Origin: Fontibacterium sp040404065
Lineage (GTDB): Bacteria; Pseudomonadota; Alphaproteobacteria; Pelagibacterales; Pelagibacteraceae
Strand: one strand, 5' to 3'
Assembly: GCA_040404065.1 (NCBI GenBank)
Contig: JBBAJM010000001.1
DNA length: 64,000 nucleotides
In this document: positions 53,341 through 60,207 of the stretch, piece after piece
How positions within the stretch are numbered: the first letter of the stretch is position 1
Layout: each line of letters begins with the position of its first letter
Position numbers and translations under genes: made by a program
The notes under the pieces: model-generated
Told to the model about the DNA's origin: nothing
The model's input: only the letters and a program-made list of their open reading frames with translations
Databases searched by the model: none

Positions 53341-54621
53341 TTAGTTAATTTGCTCTCCGTGCTGAGAAAGATCCAAACCGTCTCTTTCGTTAGCATCAGA
53401 AGCTCTTAAAGGTGTGATCAAATCAACTACTTTTAAAATGATGTAAGTTACGATTGCTGTGTAAAGCAAAGTAACACCAACACCGATTAATTGTAATTTA
53501 ACTTGAGCAGCATTTCCTTCTAACAATCCTGCAGTTCCGCCGATTGCTTTTGAAGCAAATACTCCTGTTAAGATTGCACCAAGAGCTCCGCCTAACGCAT
53601 GGATACCAAATACATCTAAAGAATCGTCATAGCCAAAAGCGCTCTTTAATTTAGTACAAGTTAAGTAACAGATTACACCTGCTGCAAGTCCGATAAAGAA
53701 AGCTGCGCTTGGAGCAACAAATCCTGAAGCTGGAGTAATCGCAACTAATCCCGCTACAGCACCTGAGCACATTCCAAGTAAGCTTGGTTTTTTCTCGCCA
53801 GCAAACCATTCAATTAGCATCCAAGCAATACCTGCTGTTGCAGCTGCTATCTGAGTTACAAGCATCGCCATTCCAGCGCTACCGTTTGCGGCAACAGCTG
53901 AACCAGCATTAAATCCAAACCAACCTACCCATAACATTGAAGCACCAATCATAGTCAATGCAATATTATGTGGACGAGCTTTTGATTTTCTTTTTCCAAT
54001 CACTAGAGCGGCAACTAAACCTGCAACTCCTGAATTGATGTGAACTACAGTTCCGCCAGCATAATCAAGAACGCCTAGTTTAGATAAATATCCACCACCC
54101 CAAACCATGTGTCCAATAGGCGCGTAAACAAAAATTACCCATAGCACTACAAAAATAAATAATGCAGAGAAATTAATACGCTCAACGATCGATCCACAAA
54201 TTAAAGCAGCTGTAATAATTGCAAATGTTAATTGATAGCAAATAAAAACAGTTTCTGGGATTGTTGTATTTAATGCAGCAACGTCAACTCCTTTTAAAAA
54301 TAATTTAGAAAGGTCTCCTATTACTAGTCCGCCTTCTCCAAAAGTAAGTGTGTATCCGCAAACAAACCAAATTAATGTTACTACACAAGTAATCATGAAT
54401 GATTGACTGATTGTAGAAACAATATTTTTTTTACCTACTAACCCGCCGTAAAATAATGCAAGACCTGGGATAGTCATTAAAAGTACAAGCGCTGTACTTG
54501 TTAACATCCACGCAGTGTCTCCTGGGTTTAATACAGGTTTTGGTGCTTCCGCAGCAAAAACTGCTGTTGTTACTAATAAAGTACCAACAAATACTAAAGC
54601 TCTAGATATTATTTTTATCAT
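53341..54621 (-). CDS. amtB: Ammonium transporter AmtB
   Basis: A 426-residue channel with a cleavable signal peptide (about 1-23) and eleven helices. The twin pore histidines are in PIGHMVWGGG and FGIHALGGALG; GLALFYGGLVGKKN near the start is conserved. It imports ammonium and is blocked by unmodified GlnK, whose gene lies upstream and overlaps by 4 nt. Confidence 0.96.
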   Translation of the reverse strand: MIKIISRALVFVGTLLVTTAVFAAEAPKPVLNPGDTAWMLTSTALVLLMTIPGLALFYGGLVGKKNIVSTISQSFMITCVVTLIWFVCGYTLTFGEGGLVIGDLSKLFLKGVDVAALNTTIPETVFICYQLTFAIITAALICGSIVERINFSALFIFVVLWVIFVYAPIGHMVWGGGYLSKLGVLDYAGGTVVHINSGVAGLVAALVIGKRKSKARPHNIALTMIGASMLWVGWFGFNAGSAVAANGSAGMAMLVTQIAAATAGIAWMLIEWFAGEKKPSLLGMCSGAVAGLVAITPASGFVAPSAAFFIGLAAGVICYLTCTKLKSAFGYDDSLDVFGIHALGGALGAILTGVFASKAIGGTAGLLEGNAAQVKLQLIGVGVTLLYTAIVTYIILKVVDLITPLRASDANERDGLDLSQHGEQIN

Positions 54622-54956
54622 ATTGCTTTATCTCCTTTTTCTCCTGTTCGGATTCGAATAACCGCAGCTAAATTAGTTACGAAAATTTTTCCGTCGCCAA
54701 TTTTTCCAGTTCTTGCAGTTTTTTGAATCGTTTCTAAAACTTTAGAGTATTTCTTGCTAGAAACCGCTATCTCAAGTTTAGTTTTTGGCAGAAAAGCTAC
54801 TTCATACTCAGAACCACGATAAAATTCTGTATGACCTTTCTGACGCCCATATCCTTTGACATCTGTCATCGTTAACCCATCAACACCAATTTTGTTAAGA
54901 GCTTTCTTAACATTCTCAGCTTGTTCTGGTTTAACTATTGCTGTTATCAGCTTCAT
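54618..54956 (-). CDS. glnK: Nitrogen regulatory PII protein GlnK
   Basis: A 112-residue PII protein sensing 2-oxoglutarate and ATP/ADP. The T-loop EFYRGSEYEVAFLPK contains the uridylylation Tyr51; the C-loop IGDGKIFV and IRTGEKGDKAI are intact. The ATG at 54956 has its own ribosome-binding GGGAG 5 nt upstream. The gene is preceded, with overlapping ATGA stop-start, by a mini-ORF that resembles its own N-terminus (54953-55048). Confidence 0.96.
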   Translation of the reverse strand: MKLITAIVKPEQAENVKKALNKIGVDGLTMTDVKGYGRQKGHTEFYRGSEYEVAFLPKTKLEIAVSSKKYSKVLETIQKTARTGKIGDGKIFVTNLAAVIRIRTGEKGDKAI

Positions 54957-55048
54957 AGTGCTCCCATTGTTAAACCATTAAATCCGAATCTATTATTTTT
55001 AATAAATGCAGCCTGCTCTGGTTTAGTTATAGCAGTAATAAGTTTCAT
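54953..55048 (-). pseudogene. Truncated GlnK-like mini-ORF (31 codons) overlapping glnK start
   Basis: ATG 55048 opens a frame reading MKLITAITKPEQAAFIKNNR and ending GLTMGAL; about 18 of the first 28 residues match GlnK residues 1-30. Its TGA overlaps the glnK ATG as ATGA. Codons for the shared residues differ mostly at third positions (for example AAA/AAG, CTT/CTG, ATT/ATA, ACT/ACA), so it is not a recent copy. It is either the remnant of a second PII gene or a translated leader peptide coupled to glnK. No ribosome-binding site precedes it. Confidence 0.7.
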
Positions 55049-55126
55049 GATTTTTTTTAACAAATAAAAATTCTAATGGATAATGAGCATTCAATGAGTC
55101 AGATATGATCAGAATGCATAACCTGA

Positions 55127-55378
55127 CTATTTAATATTGTCTCTAAAACGACTTAATTTATTAGAAAATTCTTCGACTAAATTTAAAAGTGTATTTCCAT
55201 GTAAAGTTGGCATTACCCCTTTGCTAGTTCTATCAAATAATTTTTTATTTATATCCTTTTCAAGATCCATCACTGCTCTTGAAAATGTTGATTGAGATTT
55301 ATTGTCTTTCTTTGAAGCGTTTAAAAAACTACCGGCTTTAGCGACTTTTCTGAATACTTTTAGCTTTTCCCAATTCAT
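55127..55378 (-). CDS. LysR-type HTH protein reduced to its DNA-binding domain
   Basis: An 83-residue protein covering only the LysR winged-helix part: FRKVAKAGSFLNASKKDNKSQ, STFSRAVMDLEKDINKKLFDR and a short helix. Standard LysR proteins are about 300 residues with an effector domain; none follows here, and the next gene downstream is on the other side of glnK. The frame is open and well formed, so this may be a functional stand-alone DNA-binding protein or a degraded regulator. Confidence 0.75.
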   Translation of the reverse strand: MNWEKLKVFRKVAKAGSFLNASKKDNKSQSTFSRAVMDLEKDINKKLFDRTSKGVMPTLHGNTLLNLVEEFSNKLSRFRDNIK

Positions 55379-55438
55379 TAGAAAAATCTATATCCAAAAC
55401 GCATAACTATCTAATGCAATATTGGAAAATGAGATATG

Positions 55439-55990
55439 CTAATTAACTTTAAAGATGCTTACGATTTTATAGGATCTATCAACAATCACCATTTCTCCAG
55501 AATTTGCAAAATAATCTGTCAGTCCTAGGATGGTTGTGTGATGAGTAACCAGAATATAATTTTTCTTTTTATCCAATTTATCGATTAATTCTTTAGTTTT
55601 TTTTACATAAGCGGGCGTCTTACTTGAGTCTGCAAAAGTAGAATTTAGACCAGAAAAAGTCTCAAAATTTACAAATGCACTTCTTGCTGTGTCTTTGCAT
55701 CTACAATATTCAGATGAGTAAACTTTTTCAAAAGTAATGTTATTTTTTTTAAAAAATTCTCCTATTCTTTTTGCTTGTTCAAATCCTTCTTTTGATAAAT
55801 TACGCTGTGTTTTACAATCGTTCAGATTAAAATTTTTTGGATCTCCTGTTCCTGGTGCCAAAGAGTGACGTATTAAAATTATTTTGCCGCCTTCTTTTAA
55901 ATCTTTAATGGTTTTCTGCTCATCTCCAAAAGCAGCAAATGAATTCAGTATCAGCAATAAAGACAATAAAAATAGAGACTTTGTGCGCAT
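55439..55990 (-). CDS. Secreted histidine phosphatase family protein
   Basis: A 183-residue protein with a signal peptide (about 1-22) and the phosphoglycerate-mutase-like fold: catalytic RH in ILIRHSLAPGTG, NLSKEGFEQAKRIG, VYSSEYCRCKDTA and the second His in VTHHTTILG. The periplasmic substrate is unknown. It is transcribed alone. Confidence 0.87.
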   Translation of the reverse strand: MRTKSLFLLSLLLILNSFAAFGDEQKTIKDLKEGGKIILIRHSLAPGTGDPKNFNLNDCKTQRNLSKEGFEQAKRIGEFFKKNNITFEKVYSSEYCRCKDTARSAFVNFETFSGLNSTFADSSKTPAYVKKTKELIDKLDKKKNYILVTHHTTILGLTDYFANSGEMVIVDRSYKIVSIFKVN

Positions 55991-56036
55991 TTTATTAAAC
56001 TGGTAGTTAGTACCGAATAACCATAATTAACATTTT

Positions 56037-56174
56037 ATGACTAAATATTTAACTATAATAATATTATTTTTTATCTCTTCGATAATATTTCTTTATGTTC
56101 GGGGTAAAAAACAAGGTCATGTTAGAGAATTAATGAAGGATCCTAGAACAGGCACTTTTGTAGATAAAAAATAG
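56037..56174 (+). CDS. Small membrane-anchored protein (45 aa)
   Basis: An ORF from ATG 56037 with a hydrophobic helix at about residues 4-21 and a basic tail ending ELMKDPRTGTFVDKK, reminiscent of small conserved proteins with a DPxxGTYV-like end. It fills the gap between two outward genes and ends 12 nt before the convergent hydrolase gene's stop. Ribosome-binding sequence is weak. Confidence 0.55.
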   Translation: MTKYLTIIILFFISSIIFLYVRGKKQGHVRELMKDPRTGTFVDKK

Positions 56175-56186
56175 TATTTTTCAATT

Positions 56187-57068
56187 TCAAATAGATAAGT
56201 TTTTTTTAAAAAACTCAATCGTTCTACTCCAAGAAAGTTCAGCAGCTTGTTTGTCGTACCTGGGCGTAGTGTCATTATGAAACCCATGATTAACTCCTGC
56301 ATACATATGAAGTATATAATTTTTTTTATTATCTTTTAGAGCTTGCTCAAATTTAAAAATACCTTCGTTAATTCTTGAATCAAGTTCTGCATAATGCAAA
56401 AGAAGCGTCGCTTTAATTTTTGCTACATCTTTCTCATCTGCCTGAGGTCCATAATATGGAACTGCGGCAGATAAATTTGGAAAATTTACTGCCAATTGAT
56501 TTACAATGCCACCACCATAACAAAATCCAACGGCACCCACTTTTCCTTTTGTAACAGTTGTTAAATATTGAAAACCTGCAAAAAAATCTTGTTTGAGTTT
56601 TTCTTGATCTAATGAGGCCTGCGCTTCTCTGCCTTGATCATCATTTCCAGGATAACCTCCTTTTGGAGTCAAACCATCAGGTGCAAAGGCTATAAATTTT
56701 GCCTTTGCCAATCTTCTTGTAACATCTGCAATGTAAGGATTAAGTCCTCGATTTTCATGTATAACCAAAACAGCTGAGTTTAATTTGTCTAATATTTTCG
56801 GTTTAACTAAATACCCTTTGATACTGCCGTGTCCTTTTGAAGAATCGTAATTTACGTAACTTATTTCAATATCTGGATCTTCTGCTTTTACTTGTTCGGC
56901 ATAAGAATATTTTGGACTTAACAAGTCTAGAAGTGCTACGGCGCTAACACCTACTGCAAATTTTTTTGCTTTTTCTAAAAACTCACGTTTAGTAATTTTA
57001 CCATGAGCATAGCTATCATAGAGGTTAATAAGGTCTTGATGGAAATCTTTAGAATTTAATTTTTTCAT
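56187..57068 (-). CDS. Dienelactone hydrolase family protein, exported
   Basis: A 293-residue alpha/beta hydrolase. The nucleophile is Cys183 in GFCYGGG; Asp230 (YAELDSRIN) and His261 (GVNHGFHND) complete the triad and Glu105 (IHENRG) is in the usual place. An N-terminal extension of about 57 residues contains a hydrophobic signal (FAVGVSAVALLDLL) ending at SYAE, preceded by the KITKREFLEKAKKF pattern common to such secreted members. The substrate is unknown. Confidence 0.9.
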   Translation of the reverse strand: MKKLNSKDFHQDLINLYDSYAHGKITKREFLEKAKKFAVGVSAVALLDLLSPKYSYAEQVKAEDPDIEISYVNYDSSKGHGSIKGYLVKPKILDKLNSAVLVIHENRGLNPYIADVTRRLAKAKFIAFAPDGLTPKGGYPGNDDQGREAQASLDQEKLKQDFFAGFQYLTTVTKGKVGAVGFCYGGGIVNQLAVNFPNLSAAVPYYGPQADEKDVAKIKATLLLHYAELDSRINEGIFKFEQALKDNKKNYILHMYAGVNHGFHNDTTPRYDKQAAELSWSRTIEFFKKNLSI

Positions 57069-57217
57069 ATTTTAATAATTTATAACTTAAGAATACCTAT
57101 GCAATTTATAAATAGATTAATTCCTACTAAAATACTTGGGATTAGAGGTTGAATCGTTCCTAATTAATAATTGACATCATTTATAAAAATAAATAATCAT
57201 TACTGCACTTTAATCAA

Positions 57218-57865
57218 ATGCCAGAAATTCTAAGTCCATATCTAAGCTCGTTCTTTATTCTTTTCCGAGAAGGATTCGAGGGTCTATTAATTGCTATGCT
57301 GGTGTTTGCTTACCTTGATAAGATGAATGCAAGACACAAGCGTCCTGCTGTATTTTTAGGTCTTATTGCCGGAGTTATTTTTTCTTTATTATTAGGCTTG
57401 GGCATTAGACAAATAGCTTCTTTTACAGAAGGGTATGAAGAATTATTTTCTGGCATTGTGATGTTAACAGCATCTGGAATGCTAGCTTATGTTGCCTTTT
57501 TTTGTCAGAGCGCAAAACAACATGTTGAGGGAAAAGTTGATAGAGCGATTAATACGGGTAGCTCAATAATTTTATCGTTAGCAGTATTTCTTGCAGTTCT
57601 TAGAGAAGGTTTTGAAATTGTTTTATTTTATGCAGCATTAGTGACCTCTACTATATTTAATACTATTCCAGTATTTGCAGGTGCTATTACAGGTGTTGTT
57701 GCTCTAATCGTTGTTTATTTTGGATTAAATAAAATAACTAAAATTATTCCAATGAGTGCTTTTTTTAAAGTATCGAGTTATTTATTATTCGCGCTTTCTA
57801 TTTATTTTGGTTACGAAGGGATAACAGATTTATATGCTGGCCTTCGCGAACTTAAAGTAATCTAG
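57218..57865 (+). CDS. FTR1 family iron permease
   Basis: A 215-residue, seven-helix membrane protein. Two REGxE iron motifs are intact: Arg17-Glu21 (FREGFEGLL) and Arg129-Glu133 (LREGFEIVL). FTR1/EfeU usually works with periplasmic EfeO and EfeB, which are not here. Instead the membrane ferritin gene mbfA follows after 19 nt, so the pair may manage iron entry and release together. No clear Fur or Irr box was recognised upstream. Confidence 0.88.
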   Translation: MPEILSPYLSSFFILFREGFEGLLIAMLVFAYLDKMNARHKRPAVFLGLIAGVIFSLLLGLGIRQIASFTEGYEELFSGIVMLTASGMLAYVAFFCQSAKQHVEGKVDRAINTGSSIILSLAVFLAVLREGFEIVLFYAALVTSTIFNTIPVFAGAITGVVALIVVYFGLNKITKIIPMSAFFKVSSYLLFALSIYFGYEGITDLYAGLRELKVI

Positions 57866-57884
57866 GTCTCAGACTTTATAAATT

Positions 57885-58862
57885 ATGATACCAGGCTTTA
57901 GTTATCGAAGAAGATTTACTGATCTTTCTGAACAAGAAATTCTAGCACTAGCTATTTCGTCAGAAGAAGATGATGCTTCAATTTATCGAAGCTATGCTGA
58001 GCATTTAAAAAAAGACTATCCAGATACTGCAAAAGTATTTGTGGATATGGCACGAGTTGAAGACTCTCATAGAAAAATTCTAATTGATAAATTTCAATCC
58101 CGATTTGGCGAAAATATTCCTCTTATTAGAAGAGAGCATGTTTCAGGTTTCTACGCACGAAAACCTATTTGGTTAATAAAAAATCTAAGCGTAGATAGAA
58201 TTAGATTAGAATCTGAAATGATGGAACGAGATGCTTATAATTTTTATACAAAAGCAGCTCAAATGACGTCGGACGCTTCAACAAGAAAATTGCTTGGTGA
58301 TCTAGCTGCAGCTGAAGCAGGTCATGTTTCTACAACTGATAAACTTGTAGAATCCCATGTAAGTGGTGATGCAAAAGAAATGGAAGCTAGAACTTCGAAA
58401 AGACAATTAATACTTACTTGGGTTCAGCCTGGCCTGGCTGGTTTAATGGACGGTTCTGTATCAACACTTGCTCCAATTTTTGCAACTGCTTTTGCTACAC
58501 AAAATACTTCGACAACTTTCCTTGTTGGTTTTGCAGCATCTATTGGTGCTGGTATTTCTATGGGATTAACTGAGGCAGTGTCAGATGATGGGTCAATTTC
58601 TGGTAGAGGATCTCCTTATAAACGCGGCATTGCAGCGGGCATCATGACTGCTGTTGGTGGCTTAGGTCATGCATTACCATATTTAATTCCACATTTTTGG
58701 ACAGCAACTATCATTGCAATGATAATTGTATTTTGTGAGCTATGGGCAATTGTTTGGATTCAAAATAAATATATGGAGGCACCTTTCTTAAGAGCAACTT
58801 TGCAAGTAGTTTTAGGTGGTGCGCTTGTATTGGCCGCTGGAATTCTTATCGGATCTGGTTAA
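57885..58862 (+). CDS. mbfA: Membrane-bound ferritin MbfA (ferritin + VIT1-like domains)
   Basis: A 325-residue two-domain protein. The N-terminal ferritin-like domain has paired carboxylate/His ligands: SSEEDDASIYRSYA, MARVEDSHRKI, ESEMMERDAYNFY and AAAEAGHVS. Residues about 180-325 form a VIT1-like membrane domain with QPGLAGLMDGSVSTLAPIF and ISMGLTEAVSDDGS. In Agrobacterium and Bradyrhizobium MbfA exports iron and protects from peroxide stress under Irr control. Co-orientation with FTR1 suggests shared expression. Confidence 0.93.
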   Translation: MIPGFSYRRRFTDLSEQEILALAISSEEDDASIYRSYAEHLKKDYPDTAKVFVDMARVEDSHRKILIDKFQSRFGENIPLIRREHVSGFYARKPIWLIKNLSVDRIRLESEMMERDAYNFYTKAAQMTSDASTRKLLGDLAAAEAGHVSTTDKLVESHVSGDAKEMEARTSKRQLILTWVQPGLAGLMDGSVSTLAPIFATAFATQNTSTTFLVGFAASIGAGISMGLTEAVSDDGSISGRGSPYKRGIAAGIMTAVGGLGHALPYLIPHFWTATIIAMIIVFCELWAIVWIQNKYMEAPFLRATLQVVLGGALVLAAGILIGSG

Positions 58863-60125
58863 TTAAGATCTATAGTCCGCGTTAATTGAAATATATTCTG
58901 CATTAAGATCACAAGTATAAGCAGTAAATTTTCCTTTACCTAAATTTAAATTCACATCAAAAACAATATCATTGCCAAGCATATAATCTTTAACTTTATT
59001 TTCATCATAAGAAGGTACTTGCATTCCGTATTTTGTAATTAGAAAGTTTCCAATTTGAATTTCTATTTTTTCTTGTTTTATTTTCTCGTTTGTTTTTCCA
59101 ATTGCCATTAAAATTCTACCCCAATTAGGATCGCTTCCAGCAACTGCTGTTTTAACCAGTGGTGAATTTGCAATGGACATTGCAACTTCTTTTGCAAATT
59201 TATCATTAGAAGCGCCCGTTACTTTTACAGTTAAAAATTTTTTAGCTCCCTCCCCATCTAAAACTACTTGCTTTGCAAGATCCAACATCACTTCATAAAG
59301 CGCTTTTTCAAAATCTTTTGCAGCCTTAGAATTGATATCGTTAATAATCCTATTCTTGGCTTTTTTAGTTGAAAAAACTAAGACCATATCATTAGTTGAA
59401 GTATCTCCATCAACCGTGATTGCATTAAAAGTATTTTCAGTATTTCTCTTAAGCATTTTATTTAAAACTTCTTGCGAAATGTTTGCATCAGTAAAAATAA
59501 AACCAAACATTGTTGCCATATTTGGCGCAATCATTCCCGATCCCTTTGCGATACCTGCGATATTAATAAAATCTTTATTGGTTTGCACGACAGCACAACT
59601 CATCTTGCCGAAAGTGTCTGTAGTCATGATAGATAGTGCCTGCTTAATCCAAGTCAACTTTATCGGTCTTTTTAATTTTTCAATTAAATTAGGCAGAGCA
59701 TTCTTAACTTTCGCAAGTGGAAACGGTTGACCAATTACACCTGTGGATGCAAATAAAATTTGTTTTTTTGAAATGTTTTTTTTATCTGAAAAAAATCTTG
59801 ATAATTCAATAATGCTATTCAATCCTTGTTTGCCTGTGTAGGCATTTGCATTTCTTGTATTAACTAACAAAGCTTTAATGTCTTTTTTATTCGCTTTAAT
59901 ATTCCAATCAATACAAACAGATCTTGTTGTAGATTTTGTATAAACACCTGAAAATATTGCACCATCAGGAAAATAAAATAAACTTACATCATCTCTATTG
60001 GTATTATATAAGCCTGCACTTACTGCTGAAATTTCCAACCCCTCAATACTTGGCATCTCTGGAAAATCTTTGTTAACTCTATTAAGTTGTTTTTTCTTAA
60101 AAAAGTTTTGAAATAACATAGTCAT
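58863..60125 (-). CDS. argJ: Ornithine acetyltransferase / N-acetylglutamate synthase ArgJ
   Basis: A 420-residue arginine-biosynthesis enzyme that recycles the acetyl group from N-acetylornithine to glutamate. Self-cleavage should occur at Ala204-Thr205 in PNMATMFGFI; GSDPNWGRILMAIGKT and the DGEGAKKFLTV segment are conserved. The usual NSGNANA motif reads NTRNANA. ATG at 60125 or 60119 could start it. It abuts the mbfA stop without a gap. Confidence 0.95.
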   Translation of the reverse strand: MTMLFQNFFKKKQLNRVNKDFPEMPSIEGLEISAVSAGLYNTNRDDVSLFYFPDGAIFSGVYTKSTTRSVCIDWNIKANKKDIKALLVNTRNANAYTGKQGLNSIIELSRFFSDKKNISKKQILFASTGVIGQPFPLAKVKNALPNLIEKLKRPIKLTWIKQALSIMTTDTFGKMSCAVVQTNKDFINIAGIAKGSGMIAPNMATMFGFIFTDANISQEVLNKMLKRNTENTFNAITVDGDTSTNDMVLVFSTKKAKNRIINDINSKAAKDFEKALYEVMLDLAKQVVLDGEGAKKFLTVKVTGASNDKFAKEVAMSIANSPLVKTAVAGSDPNWGRILMAIGKTNEKIKQEKIEIQIGNFLITKYGMQVPSYDENKVKDYMLGNDIVFDVNLNLGKGKFTAYTCDLNAEYISINADYRS

Positions 60126-60207
60126 GTGTATTTTATTTAGTATTTTTTCAGTTATAAGGTACTTGTTAAATTTATACTATTTAATTTATCTAGAATAATA
60201 TCTCAAA

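Noticed and set aside
57069..57217. Possible Fur/Irr box upstream of the FTR1 gene
   Set aside because: Only weak partial matches (AATAATCATT, ATTAG...CTAAT) were seen; not enough to call an iron box.
59332..59730. 132-codon plus-strand frame inside argJ
   Set aside because: Hydrophobic shadow of argJ; the argJ motifs on the minus strand explain the sequence.
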